64,000 nt of DNA from an uncultured Pseudomonadales bacterium (GTDB lineage: Bacteria; Pseudomonadota; Gammaproteobacteria; Pseudomonadales; Cellvibrionaceae). The stretch spans positions 124,001 through 188,000 of the forward strand of contig CANLDL010000003.1 in assembly GCA_947489425.1 (NCBI GenBank), in the 5' to 3' direction. Within the stretch, counting starts at the first letter, position 1; the number at the start of each line of letters is the position of its first letter. The translations under genes were made by a program, and so were the position numbers. This document shows, piece by piece, positions 28,304 through 37,183 of this stretch. Under the pieces are notes generated by a model. That model saw only the letters and a list, made by a program, of their open reading frames with translations, had not been told where the DNA came from and did no database searches.

Positions 28304-29125
28304 ATGGATCTCATTGTTTTTGACTTAGACGGCACACTGCTTAACGAAAACTCTCAAATATCAAACTTCACAAAAGAAACTTTGCAGCTACTTAGCTTAA
28401 ACAATATCGCCTTTACTGTAGCAACTGGCCGTACGCTGTACTCAGCCCAGCACATTATTGCTGGTCATAATTTTGTTTTGCCGCATATATACAGCAATGG
28501 TGTCATTGTCTGGGATCCAAAACATGAATCTCTAGCTTTGGAGAATTTGCTAGAAACCTCTGATGTGCGCTATATATTAGAGGCTAGTTTTTTACAACAA
28601 ATCACACCGTTTATCTCCGCAGTCGACAACCATAACGAACACTATATTTATCACCCTACCATTCAGCACCCTGTAGAGCAGCGCCTATTAGACACTTACC
28701 TTTCTCGCGCCAACTCCACTATATTGCCGATTGACAACATGCCAGAAGATGTACACATTACCAATATCAGCATGATTGGGCATGCACAGGATATCAACGC
28801 CATCCAGACTTTAGTCAACACGCAAACACACCTTATTGCCTACTCTGGGCCCGCCGTAGAAGGTAGCGGCTTTAAATGGATGGATATTCACCATAGCCAA
28901 GCGAATAAAGGTAGTGCAGTAGAAACGCTACGAGATAAGCTAGACGCAAAAAATGTTATGTGCTTTGGAGATAGTGATAACGACCTTAGTATGTTCGCCG
29001 TTGCTAACGAAAGCTTTGCACCCAGCAATGCCAGAGACGAGATAAAATCTGCTGCAAGCGCAGTTATTGGCCATCATACTGAAGATGGTGTTGCCCACTT
29101 TTTGCGCGATAGATTTAGCTTATAA
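28304..29125 (+). CDS. Cof-type HAD phosphatase
   Basis: ATG 28304 (273 aa) puts the catalytic DLDGT at residues 7-11 as expected; an upstream in-frame start at 28229 would add 25 atypical residues. HAD motifs: Asp7 and Asp9 in VFDLDGTLL, FTVATGRT (motif II), Lys in QANKGSAVETL, and CFGDSDNDLSMF (motif IV). It has the C2 cap of the Cof/YbiV subfamily, which dephosphorylates sugar phosphates and cofactors. It ends against a bidirectional terminator. Confidence 0.9.
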   Translation: MDLIVFDLDGTLLNENSQISNFTKETLQLLSLNNIAFTVATGRTLYSAQHIIAGHNFVLPHIYSNGVIVWDPKHESLALENLLETSDVRYILEASFLQQITPFISAVDNHNEHYIYHPTIQHPVEQRLLDTYLSRANSTILPIDNMPEDVHITNISMIGHAQDINAIQTLVNTQTHLIAYSGPAVEGSGFKWMDIHHSQANKGSAVETLRDKLDAKNVMCFGDSDNDLSMFAVANESFAPSNARDEIKSAASAVIGHHTEDGVAHFLRDRFSL

Positions 29126-29229
29126 ATAATCTATCACTATACAGCAAGTGCCCCCCCCAATAAGGTAAGTCACCCTCAAAAGCTGCCAAATAATGACGCC
29201 CTCCGCCAAGGCTACTTAAACTGGATAAA

Positions 29230-29265
29230 AAAGGCAGGGCTGACTTAAATTCAAACCCTGCCTTT
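29230..29265. terminator. Bidirectional rho-independent terminator
   Basis: A perfect 10-bp stem AAAGGCAGGG (29230-29239) / CCCTGCCTTT (29256-29265), loop 16 bases, with A-rich and T-rich flanks, between the convergent HAD and porin genes. A run of eight C lies upstream at 29151-29158. Confidence 0.8.
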
Positions 29266-29285
29266 GTTGATAGCGCTAGGTATTA

Positions 29286-30521
29286 TTAAAAAACTAATAC
29301 TGTTTTCAAGCCTAATACAACGACATCGTCATTTGAACTATTACCACCTGGGTCCCTTATATACTGAAGATTGGGTTGTATAGTAATCGCTGGCGTTGCT
29401 TTATATGCGTAGTAGATTTCAGATGGGTACTCTGCACCAAGTCCATCCAAACGGTCGTTAGCGTCGATACGGCCAAATGCTATTCCGATCTCATCTTGTG
29501 GGCGCGCCGCGAAAGGGCCTTTAATAAAAGCGCCAATTTCTGCGACCTGCTCTAGTGCTGCAACGTCTTCGTCACCCTGAGTAAGGCTCGCAAAAACTGT
29601 TACCTTTCGATTGCTATTTTCTTTACTTTGCCAAACATCTTGCTCAGCCAAGATATAATAACCAGACAAACTCGACTCATCCTCACCTGTTTCAACGTTA
29701 GCTGCTCCAACATTGTCAGAGAAAAAACCAACTCGGTATGTACCTTTCAATCCCCCCAAATTCGCTGTATATCCCGCTTCAATTTGTGAGCGACTACCCT
29801 CACCCTGGCCAATACCAAAAAAGCGTAAGCCATTATCTTGATCATCAAATTCTTCATTGATCTCAAAAATACCTGTTTTGACATAGATATTATCAGTCGG
29901 CCTTACAGTCGCAATTGCACCCCAAGTATGACCGGGAAATGGCGTGTAGTTAGGCGTAATATACGATGGAATAGCTGAGCAAAATGTAAGGTTTTGGAAG
30001 TTACAGCTAAAAGGAAAGAAGTCGAATGAACCATTGACTCGACCCAATTTTATCGTCAAGGCATCATTAAATAAATCTTGTTCATAAAAGAAGTGATTAA
30101 GGCGTGTAACACTACCCTGCCCGAAAACCTCATTGACCAGTAAGTTAGTACCTAACTCAGCTTCTGCCACTAAGTTTTCACCATTTCTGTTGGTAAATGT
30201 AATATGAAACGAACCACCCTTGAGATTCAATGCTGATTTCTCTAAGTCAAAATCCGCCCCAAGAAAGAACATATCTGAATAGACAACTTCGGTTGACTCA
30301 CCTCCATCAAGATTTGTAGCCGCCTGATTGACATAAAAAAGATTAAGGTCCACACCTCGTTTTTTTAGATTACTACGGATACCAAAGGGGTCACCTAACA
30401 AATTACTTCTTGTGAATATGCTATCCGCTTTTTCGGCTTCATCAGCAAATACAGTGTTCATTGAACACACTGACAGAAGTACGGCCATTGAAAGCTTCGC
30501 TTTGCACTTTAAAAATTTCAT
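29286..30521 (-). CDS. OprB-type carbohydrate-selective porin
   Basis: ATG 30521 (411 aa) starts a signal peptide (MKFLKCKAKLSMAVLLSVCSMNTVFA) with purines GGTGG upstream. The mature protein is an OprB-family beta-barrel: GDPFGIRSNLKKRGVDLNLFYVNQ near the N terminus, WGAIATVRPTDNIYVKTGIFEINE in the middle, and final strands YYAYKATPAITIQPNLQYIRDPGG and VVLGLKTVLVF ending in Phe. It likely admits the sugar or sugar acid handled by the catabolic cluster upstream. Four GntR-type operators and a decayed tandem array of promoter units lie upstream, so this is strongly regulated. Confidence 0.88.
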   Translation of the reverse strand: MKFLKCKAKLSMAVLLSVCSMNTVFADEAEKADSIFTRSNLLGDPFGIRSNLKKRGVDLNLFYVNQAATNLDGGESTEVVYSDMFFLGADFDLEKSALNLKGGSFHITFTNRNGENLVAEAELGTNLLVNEVFGQGSVTRLNHFFYEQDLFNDALTIKLGRVNGSFDFFPFSCNFQNLTFCSAIPSYITPNYTPFPGHTWGAIATVRPTDNIYVKTGIFEINEEFDDQDNGLRFFGIGQGEGSRSQIEAGYTANLGGLKGTYRVGFFSDNVGAANVETGEDESSLSGYYILAEQDVWQSKENSNRKVTVFASLTQGDEDVAALEQVAEIGAFIKGPFAARPQDEIGIAFGRIDANDRLDGLGAEYPSEIYYAYKATPAITIQPNLQYIRDPGGNSSNDDVVVLGLKTVLVF

Positions 30522-30574
30522 TTTTTTCCACCATTTTATAGTTATGTAATTATTATTTTCGAATACACTCAAAT

Positions 30575-30586
30575 GTTACCGATAAC
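30575..30586. promoter_or_regulatory. GntR-type operator 1 (porin-proximal)
   Basis: GTTACCGATAAC within ATGTTACCGATAAC, matching the E. coli GntR operator core. It is 54 bp upstream of the porin start codon. Confidence 0.7.
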
Positions 30587-30715
30587 TATTCTGAATGTAA
30601 TTTAAGGGTATAAATACGATCAGTACTAATATTTAGAATTTCGCTCCATCGGTTAAAGACTCCATTTTTCTACCATTTAACGATTACTTAATTATTATTT
30701 TTAAGGCACTTAACT

Positions 30716-30727
30716 ATTATCGATAAC
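30716..30727. promoter_or_regulatory. GntR-type operator 2 (porin region)
   Basis: ATTATCGATAAC, one base off the symmetric GTTATCGATAAC, exactly 141 bp from operator 1 in the second tandem promoter unit. Confidence 0.6.
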
Positions 30728-30856
30728 TGATTTGGATATAAATTAAGGGTATAAATACGAGAAACATCGCTACTTAACGCATCGCTCTACACCTTAAAAC
30801 TTTCATTTTTGTCGTTAAACGATTATTTGATTATTATTATGCAATATATTCTACAT

Positions 30857-30868
30857 GTTACCGGTAAC
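30857..30868. promoter_or_regulatory. GntR-type operator 3 (porin region)
   Basis: GTTACCGGTAAC, a perfect dyad, exactly 141 bp from operator 2. It lies next to the terminator of the dehydrogenase gene. Confidence 0.65.
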
Positions 30869-30880
30869 TATTAGAGCTAT

Positions 30881-30918
30881 AAATAAAGGGCGAAAGTGAT
30901 GATAGACGCCCTTTATTT
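30881..30918 (-). terminator. Terminator downstream of the semialdehyde dehydrogenase gene
   Basis: A perfect 12-bp stem AAATAAAGGGCG (30881-30892) / CGCCCTTTATTT (30907-30918), 14-base loop, T-rich 3' side on the minus strand. It separates the catabolic transcript from the porin promoter array. Confidence 0.75.
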
Positions 30919-30928
30919 ACAATTTAAT

Positions 30929-30940
30929 GTTATCGATAAC
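30929..30940. promoter_or_regulatory. GntR-type operator 4
   Basis: GTTATCGATAAC, a perfect dyad, 72 bp beyond operator 3 and outside the 141-bp units, upstream (with respect to the porin) of the terminator hairpin. It could act as a distal looping site. The remaining bases to 31110 hold no recognisable feature. Confidence 0.6.
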
Positions 30941-31110
30941 CTTCAAAAAAGTCAAACTTTTGTTACTAAATAATACTTTAATTTCAATAGCTTATACTAA
31001 AAAATGATATACATTGGCAATCATTATAAAACCAATGTATATGCTTTAATAAATCGATACTAATTTATAGTACCAACCTAGAGAATCACTTATTTTGTGT
31101 ACAAAAAATA

Positions 31111-32682
31111 TTAGCGCGTATATTTACCGTCGACCAACCTCAACACACCTAATGGATTACCTTGCTTGAGTTCATCTGGAAGTAAATTATCTGCAACATC
31201 TTGATAAGCAACAGGCCTTACCCAACGATCTATTGCTCGCCCTCCGACCGAAGTAGGCGAAAAAGTCGCCGCAGGATAAGGACCGCCATGCTGCATGGAT
31301 TGACAAACTTCAACACCCGTTGGCCAGCTGTTCATCAAGATTCGACCGACCTTATCTCGCAACATTGATAATAAAATAGCTGTATTTTCATCATCACTGC
31401 TTTCTGCATGAATAGTCGCTGTTAAATGGCCATACATACGCTCAACAATTGCCTGCATCTGTGAAAAGTCATCACACTCAATAATTAAACCAAATGGCCC
31501 AAAGACTTCATGTTCTAGTTCATCACGCTCTAGCCATGTTTGCGCCGATACTTTTGCAACCATCGATTCAGCTTGAAAGTTACCGGCTGTTGCACCACGC
31601 GCAATAACATCAACGCCATCAATAGAAGTGTGGCTATCGGAGTTGGCTTTATACGCACTAACAATTGTAGGCGACAACATAGTTTGTGGAGGGACAGTAG
31701 CAAGCTGTTGCTCGACCTGATTAATTAAGCCTTCTAAATTGGCCCCTTTAATCGCAACCAATAAACCTGGATTAGTACAAAACTGACCACACCCCATATT
31801 TAAAGAACCAATAAACCCACTCGCAATCGAATCAAGTCGAGTACCCAATGCATTAGGCAATAAGAAAACAGGATTAGTCGAACCAAGCTCACCATAAAAA
31901 GGGATAGGTTCTGGGCGTGCTGTACACAAATCAAATAAGGCACGACCACCACCCAACGAGCCTGTAAAACCAACGGCCTTGATCAGAGGATGCTTAACAA
32001 GATCACCACCAATTTGGGAAACACTACTAGAGATAATAGAAAAAGTACCCAAGGGCATACCACAAGACTTAATCGCAGCATTAATGGCTTCGGCCACTAA
32101 AATTGCAGTACCTGGATGCGATCCATGAGCTTTGACAACCACTGGGCAACCCGATGCTAGTGCAGATGCAGTATCACCACCCGCCGTTGAAAATGCTAAT
32201 GGAAAATTAGATGCACCAAAAACGGCTACTGGCCCTACAGGAACAACCGTCAAACGAATATCTGGCTTGGGTAAAGGTTGTCTCTCAGAGTCAGCAGTAT
32301 CTATTACGGCACGAACCCAACTACCCTCTTCTAACATATTGGCAAACATGCGTAGCTGTCCAGTTGTCCGTCCAGTCTCTCCAACCAAGCGCGCCTCAGG
32401 CAAACCTGTTTCGAGCATCGCTCGAGCAACAATAGCATCACGACGCGCTTCAAGCTCACCGGCAATTGTATTTAAAAAGTTGGCACGCTCTTTTGCTGAG
32501 GTTCGGCTATACGTTGCAAAAGCTTCTTTTGCGGCTTTAACTGCAAGATCGACATGCTCAACAGTATTGTTTGCAAATGTTCCCTCTAAAGCATTACCCG
32601 AAGAAGCTTCTGTACCATGAAAACCTGTATCAGTGGTTACAGCTTCAGTTGCTATGTAGCTAATATTTGTAAATGTAGTCAT
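31111..32682 (-). CDS. 2,5-dioxovalerate (alpha-ketoglutaric semialdehyde) dehydrogenase
   Basis: A 523-aa aldehyde dehydrogenase of the KGSADH type. It has VAVFGASNFPLAFSTAGGDTASALASGCPVVVKAHGSHPGT (coenzyme site), VGFTGSLGGGRALFDLCTARPEPIPFYGELGSTNP with the general-base Glu265, and catalytic Cys302 in GQFCTNPG. Members oxidise 2-oxoglutarate semialdehyde to 2-oxoglutarate, the last step of non-phosphorylative pentose/aldarate degradation. A GntR-type operator lies 62 bp upstream, so it has its own promoter. It is followed by a terminator and then the porin promoter array. Confidence 0.88.
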   Translation of the reverse strand: MTTFTNISYIATEAVTTDTGFHGTEASSGNALEGTFANNTVEHVDLAVKAAKEAFATYSRTSAKERANFLNTIAGELEARRDAIVARAMLETGLPEARLVGETGRTTGQLRMFANMLEEGSWVRAVIDTADSERQPLPKPDIRLTVVPVGPVAVFGASNFPLAFSTAGGDTASALASGCPVVVKAHGSHPGTAILVAEAINAAIKSCGMPLGTFSIISSSVSQIGGDLVKHPLIKAVGFTGSLGGGRALFDLCTARPEPIPFYGELGSTNPVFLLPNALGTRLDSIASGFIGSLNMGCGQFCTNPGLLVAIKGANLEGLINQVEQQLATVPPQTMLSPTIVSAYKANSDSHTSIDGVDVIARGATAGNFQAESMVAKVSAQTWLERDELEHEVFGPFGLIIECDDFSQMQAIVERMYGHLTATIHAESSDDENTAILLSMLRDKVGRILMNSWPTGVEVCQSMQHGGPYPAATFSPTSVGGRAIDRWVRPVAYQDVADNLLPDELKQGNPLGVLRLVDGKYTR

Positions 32683-32743
32683 ATCATTTTTTCACTATGT
32701 TGTTTTCGTTAAATATATTCAGGGGCAGTTACTTCTCATATCT

Positions 32744-32755
32744 TTTATCGGCAAC
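32744..32755. promoter_or_regulatory. GntR-type operator upstream of the dehydrogenase
   Basis: TTTATCGGCAAC, an imperfect version of GTTATCGATAAC (two mismatches), 62 bp upstream of the dehydrogenase start. It is followed by an AT-rich stretch resembling the flank of the porin operators. Weaker match than the others. Confidence 0.45.
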
Positions 32756-32911
32756 TATTTTTTAAATATAAATTTTCGCTAGCATTTAATAGTGCATGCA
32801 AATAATTTTTTATCCTCAGATTACTTACACGAGCTATTAAAAATTAAACCTTACTCCCCTTAAACTTTAGAGCTTATAAAAACTTAATCGATACTGAAAA
32901 ACCTTGTTAGG

Positions 32912-33907
32912 TTACAGAACACTGACAGACACCAAGCTAGTATCGCTATCTTTTGAAATATTGTTACGCAAAGGGCGACCAAATTCAGGAATTGATATTT
33001 CAAAAACATCCCCTACTTGCGTGATGAACTCATCAGCAAAACTTAATGTAGAAGTACCAAAATAGTGGACATGCATATGCCCTGGCTGGCAAAACTGTGA
33101 ATACTTAAAATGATGGTGCTCTAAGTTTGAAATGGTGTGAGACATATTAGTCTCCCCAGTGAGGAACTCCTTTTTCCAGGCAACTGCATCATCACGATGA
33201 ATTGCACTCTGACCCGTTAAATTGTCTGGCAAATCACCAATCAATAACTCAGGGCCAAAGCTACTGTATTGAAGTTTTGAATGAGCCAGCCATAAGTAGT
33301 TTCCTTTTTCAGTCACATGGTCTGAAAACTCATTACCTATGGCAAAGCCAACACGATAAGGCTTTTTATCATCGCCTATAATATACAAACCAACCAATTC
33401 AGGTTCTTCACCTGCATCGAGTGAAAACCCGTGCGCGGGAATGCTAGCACCCGGCGCAACAATTGTGTGACCATCGCCTTTATAAAACCACTCGGGTAAG
33501 GCTCCAATTTCTCCTTGTGCGGGTTTACCTCCTTCAACACCTAACTTAAACATTTTCATGCTATCGGTTAACTGAGATTCAGCAGAACCTGATATTTGTG
33601 CATGCATATTTGCTCGTGTATCTGCACTACCAAGGTGAGTCAAACCAGTACCTGAAACAAGACACTGCGCAGGCTGAGGATGAGTCATTGGTGGCATCAA
33701 TCTTCCCTCATCCACAATGTTTTGATAAGACTCAGTCGCCCCCTCAAGATGGCCGTCGATCCAATCAGCCAAACTCACGTTCTCTGCAATGGCATTTTGT
33801 GCAGCAACAAAAATGCCTCCTTCAATGTTAATCGGCTGAACAGTGTCATTATCAATAACCTTAGCGGCAATTAATTTATCGTTTTTTGTATACTGTATGG
33901 TTCTCAT
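32912..33907 (-). CDS. AraD1/GguC-like fumarylacetoacetate-hydrolase-fold protein
   Basis: A 331-aa protein of the FAH-related GguC/AraD1 group: CLVSGTGLTHLGSADTR (substrate loop), FSLDAGEEPELVGLYIIG with the Glu-x-Glu metal site, YRVGFAIGNEFSDHVTEKGNYLWLAHSKL, and FGTSTLSFADEF. AraD1-type members convert 2-keto-3-deoxy sugar acids by dehydration to a keto-semialdehyde, which fits the adjacent dehydratase (upstream) and semialdehyde dehydrogenase (downstream). Reaction specificity is inferred from context. It is separated from the dehydrogenase by about 230 bp containing an operator. Confidence 0.8.
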   Translation of the reverse strand: MRTIQYTKNDKLIAAKVIDNDTVQPINIEGGIFVAAQNAIAENVSLADWIDGHLEGATESYQNIVDEGRLMPPMTHPQPAQCLVSGTGLTHLGSADTRANMHAQISGSAESQLTDSMKMFKLGVEGGKPAQGEIGALPEWFYKGDGHTIVAPGASIPAHGFSLDAGEEPELVGLYIIGDDKKPYRVGFAIGNEFSDHVTEKGNYLWLAHSKLQYSSFGPELLIGDLPDNLTGQSAIHRDDAVAWKKEFLTGETNMSHTISNLEHHHFKYSQFCQPGHMHVHYFGTSTLSFADEFITQVGDVFEISIPEFGRPLRNNISKDSDTSLVSVSVL

Positions 33908-33948
33908 ATTCCAACCTATTCTTTATATTCTGGTATCGACTGTTGCTT

Positions 33949-35121
33949 CTATTCAATAATATTGAAGTCACTCAAGTAATCATCGTTTAACTCCAAGCCT
34001 AATCCCGGTAGGTTATCGTCTAAATCAATAAAGCCATTTTGTGGCTCTGGATCCCCTTTAAAGATGTAATAAAATAGCTCATTACCCACTTCAACATCAT
34101 GCACTGGGAAGTATTCGGCAATGGGCGAGGCGAGCGTTGACATGGTTAAATGATAATTGTGCATTTGTCCTGCATGAGGAATCACTGGCACACTATAGGC
34201 TTCTGCTAATGCATTTACTTTACGAGCAGCCGTAATACCACCAACACGATTAGTATCATATTGAATAACCGACACCGCTTTTTTATCCAATAAGTGTTTA
34301 AAACCATAACTGGTAAATTCATGCTCGCCACCCGAAATTGGAATTGAGGTGAGTTGATTTAATTCAGCATAACCATCAATATCATCGGCTATTACAGGCT
34401 CCTCTAACCAGCGAGGCTCAAATTTTTCTAGTTTTGGCAACATGCGTTTTGCATACTCTAAATTCCAACCCATGTAGCACTCGAGCATTAAATCGTTTTC
34501 ATAGCCCACAACTTCACGAACAGCTTCAACAGACTTTAAGTTTTCTTGAACGCCTTTAACGCCATCTTTGGGCCCGTAACCAAAACGCATTTTGAACATA
34601 GTAAAACCTTGGTCTACATAGGACTGCGCTTCACGCTGCATTTCATCTAGATCTGTTTTATAAAGCTTAGAAGCATAAACAGGAATTTTTTCTTTTGTAC
34701 GACCACCTAATAATTTAAATACAGGTTTACCAACAGCCTTACCCATGATGTCCCAAATAGCGATATCGACTGCCGATATTGCTGCCATACCCACACCTTT
34801 ACGACCCCAAGCATGAGTATTTCTATACATACGCTGCCACAAATATTCATAGTCAAACGGATCTTGGCCAATGATTAATGGAGCAAGATATAGATCGATA
34901 ATTTGCTTCGAGATTCGAGGCGCTAAGGCAACGTTGCCTATTCCGATAATTCCTTCATCAGTTTCAACTTCTACGACAGTCCAACCGTGAAAACGGAAAG
35001 AACCCATTGAATCGCCTTTGTCATACAGTTCGTCCATCGCGTTAGAGCAAAAGTGAGGAGTTGGAGCAACTGTCTTACCTTTCCACTCAAAAGTTCTAGC
35101 TCTTACATTTGTGATTTTCAT
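33949..35121 (-). CDS. Enolase-superfamily sugar-acid dehydratase (rhamnonate-dehydratase-like)
   Basis: A 390-aa mandelate-racemase/enolase-superfamily protein. N-terminal cap: [12 protein letters not shown]...[21 protein letters not shown]. Barrel motifs: [11 protein letters not shown], metal-ligand positions Glu214 (LMLECYMGW), Glu240/241 (RWLEEPV) and Glu266 (SGGEHEFT), and catalytic His316 ([13 protein letters not shown]). The layout is closest to the L-rhamnonate dehydratase class; the first ligand is Glu rather than the Asp (MLDCW) of E. coli RhmD. Predicted to dehydrate an aldonate to a 2-keto-3-deoxy acid. The substrate is unknown. It lies 41 bp upstream of the AraD1-like gene in one transcript. 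Confidence 0.82.
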   Translation of the reverse strand: MKITNVRARTFEWKGKTVAPTPHFCSNAMDELYDKGDSMGSFRFHGWTVVEVETDEGIIGIGNVALAPRISKQIIDLYLAPLIIGQDPFDYEYLWQRMYRNTHAWGRKGVGMAAISAVDIAIWDIMGKAVGKPVFKLLGGRTKEKIPVYASKLYKTDLDEMQREAQSYVDQGFTMFKMRFGYGPKDGVKGVQENLKSVEAVREVVGYENDLMLECYMGWNLEYAKRMLPKLEKFEPRWLEEPVIADDIDGYAELNQLTSIPISGGEHEFTSYGFKHLLDKKAVSVIQYDTNRVGGITAARKVNALAEAYSVPVIPHAGQMHNYHLTMSTLASPIAEYFPVHDVEVGNELFYYIFKGDPEPQNGFIDLDDNLPGLGLELNDDYLSDFNIIE

Positions 35122-35160
35122 GCTAATTCCTAAATATAATGATAAGTTTTAAAATAAAGA

Positions 35161-36198
35161 TTACTGTTGTTGGTAAGCTTTACCCATTCGGACAGCGATC
35201 TTGAATGCCTGATAGGTCGCCTCAACATTGGCTTTATTTGTTCCTGCAATATCATAGGCTGTGCCATGAGCAGGAGTTGTAATGGGTACAGGAAGCCCAC
35301 CTTGTACTGTTACCCCTCGCTCAAAACCTAATAATTTAATCGCGATTTGGCCTTGATCGTGATACATCGTAACGATCGCATCGTATTCACCATCACGTGC
35401 CTTTAAGAAAATAGTGTCCGCTGGGAATGGCCCATCAACAGGAAAACCTTCATCATTTAATTGTTTAACGGCAGGCGCGATAATATCGATCTCTTCTCGA
35501 CCGCAAGTACCACCATCGCCACCATGCGGATTTAATGCAGCGACAGCAACATTAGGCTTTTCGATACCATTAGCCTGTAACGATTGATAAATAAGTCTGC
35601 CTGCCGATTTAATGCGATCAACCTCCAAATACTCTGTTACATCTTTTAATGGAACGTGCGAGCTAATTCGAGAAGTCCATAAAGTACCTAGCGTATTAAA
35701 TTCACAAAAATAATTTTTGTCGGCATCGACACCTAAATATTCAGCAAAGTGATGCAGTTCATCTTCATGCTTCAAGCCACCTACTTTCATTGCTTCTTTA
35801 TTTAGTGGGCCAAAACAAATGGCATCGGCTTGTTTAGCAACACAGGCATCCATACACAGATTTAAAACTTCCAGTACCGAGCGGCCACAATATTGATTAG
35901 CATATGAAAACTTAGCCTGGCTCTCATCAAGAGTGTTAACTTCTATAAACATTGGCTTGCCCAAATTTGCAAATGTTCGCGCCTCAGAGAAGCCAGTAAT
36001 GTCTATTGTTTCAACCGACACTCCAGCAATTTTTTGACCTTGTTCCCACTGCCAACGATCACCTACTAATACAATTCGAGCACTCTCTCTAACATCTTTT
36101 TTATCGAGTAATTTTGCGATTAACTCAGAGCCAATGCCACCGGCATCTCCAAGAGTAAGCGCAACGACAGCTTGTGCATTATCACTATTCAACGACAT
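35161..36198 (-). CDS. PdxA-family dehydrogenase (catabolic paralogue)
   Basis: A 345-aa PdxA-family protein: LTLGDAGGIGSELIAKLL at the N terminus, CFGPLNKEAMKVGGLKHEDELHHFAEYLG, the metal His residues in NPHGGDGGTCGREEIDII, and VTMYHDQGQIAIKLLGFERGVTVQGGLPVPITTPAHGTAYDIAGTNKAN. True PdxA works in pyridoxal phosphate synthesis. Here the operon context argues for a sugar-acid role, like the PdxA2 enzymes for tetronate 4-phosphates. No DUF1537 kinase, the usual PdxA2 partner, is present. Function is therefore open. Confidence 0.8.
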   Translation of the reverse strand: MSLNSDNAQAVVALTLGDAGGIGSELIAKLLDKKDVRESARIVLVGDRWQWEQGQKIAGVSVETIDITGFSEARTFANLGKPMFIEVNTLDESQAKFSYANQYCGRSVLEVLNLCMDACVAKQADAICFGPLNKEAMKVGGLKHEDELHHFAEYLGVDADKNYFCEFNTLGTLWTSRISSHVPLKDVTEYLEVDRIKSAGRLIYQSLQANGIEKPNVAVAALNPHGGDGGTCGREEIDIIAPAVKQLNDEGFPVDGPFPADTIFLKARDGEYDAIVTMYHDQGQIAIKLLGFERGVTVQGGLPVPITTPAHGTAYDIAGTNKANVEATYQAFKIAVRMGKAYQQQ

Positions 36199-36236
36199 AT
36201 TGTTCTCATCTATTTCTGTTGCTATGGGGGTTACAG

Positions 36237-37166
36237 TTATGCAATAAACACACGCGACACATCAGGCTCACTACCCGTTTTAAAACGTTTAGCAACAGTG
36301 TTCGTATCTAAATCCAAGATAGCCATTTGATCGTCATCTTGTGAGACATATGCCCAGTTTTTAGTTGGGTGAAATGACAAGGCAATGGGACGCGCGCCCA
36401 TCTCTATACAGGCGATCTCTTCTAGAGTTTCTGGGTTAAAGATTGAAACATTGTCATTGCCGTAGTTGGTTACGACGAGTTTATTCTCTCTTGAGAAATA
36501 AACTCGTGTTGCATCGTTTCTAGTAGCAGCTTCTTTTATCACTTTCATGGTTGCAGTATCGATCAAGGAAATCGTATTGGATAACCTATTGGTGACCACA
36601 AGCTGGGTATCGTTGTGAATTAAGCAATAACCTTCTGGTTTTTTTCCCGGCGAAATTGGAACAGGCGTGTACATCGCATCCCTTGGTTTAAATTTTGTAA
36701 CTGTATGCGATAATAAATTCATCGCGTAGGCGTACTCGCCATCTTGCGATAGCGCAAACAAGTGCGCCTTAATACCGCCGGTAGGTACTGCATAATCAGG
36801 TGCAACAGCGGTACGAGGCTCATCAAATGTTAGCAATGTGGCTTTATCCTCGGATAAAGCATATAAGCGATCGTGCTTATCCATATTCATCCCATGAAGA
36901 CGATTGTAAGGGTGTACATCAATCGTTCTAACATGTTCTTTTTTATCGATATCGATCACCATTATTGTATGACCACCATCGCCAATATGACCCGAGGTTT
37001 CAACACCATAGTGACCTAGGTACGCAAATTTGTTTTCTGAATCGAAAGCAACCTCATGTGGAAATTCAGGTAATTCGATAGTGTGTAATTTATTACCTGA
37101 ATTAGCATCGTAATAACTGACACAATGACTGCACTTTTCAACTAAAAATAAAATTTCTTGACTCAT
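36237..37166 (-). CDS. YVTN/YncE-like beta-propeller protein
   Basis: A 309-aa protein of repeated beta-propeller blades, visible as recurring units: KLHTIELPEFPHEVAFDSENKFAYLG, HTIMVIDIDKKEHVRTIDV, LSNTISLIDTATMKVIKEA, NDNVSIFNPETLEEIACIEMGARPIALSFHPTKNWAYVS, DQMAILDLDTNTVAKRF. No signal peptide, so it is cytoplasmic. In this position it may be a lactonase-like or epimerase-like enzyme (compare cytoplasmic 6-phosphogluconolactonase propellers) or a non-catalytic scaffold. Cotranscribed with the SMP-30 gene 17 bp upstream. Confidence 0.75.
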   Translation of the reverse strand: MSQEILFLVEKCSHCVSYYDANSGNKLHTIELPEFPHEVAFDSENKFAYLGHYGVETSGHIGDGGHTIMVIDIDKKEHVRTIDVHPYNRLHGMNMDKHDRLYALSEDKATLLTFDEPRTAVAPDYAVPTGGIKAHLFALSQDGEYAYAMNLLSHTVTKFKPRDAMYTPVPISPGKKPEGYCLIHNDTQLVVTNRLSNTISLIDTATMKVIKEAATRNDATRVYFSRENKLVVTNYGNDNVSIFNPETLEEIACIEMGARPIALSFHPTKNWAYVSQDDDQMAILDLDTNTVAKRFKTGSEPDVSRVFIA

Positions 37167-37183
37167 ATCTATACCTTCATAAA

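Larger units (their letters stand above)
30522..30880 (-). repeat. Tandem 141-bp promoter units upstream of the porin
   Basis: The porin 5' region is duplicated in tandem. Operators recur at 30575, 30716 and 30857 (exact 141-bp period). Between them, copies of the porin start region recur with relic ATGs at 30665 and 30806. The second relic encodes MKVLRCRAMR then a stop, clearly a decayed copy of the real MKFLKCKAKL. The first reads MESLTDGAKF then stop. AATTATTATTTT tracts (30548, 30690, 30831) mark unit boundaries. Unit 3 is partial. Confidence 0.75.

Noticed and set aside
29151-29158. Run of eight C as a phase-variation tract
   Set aside because: It lies in the intergenic space after the HAD gene stop, not in a coding region or between promoter elements, so slippage would have no obvious effect.
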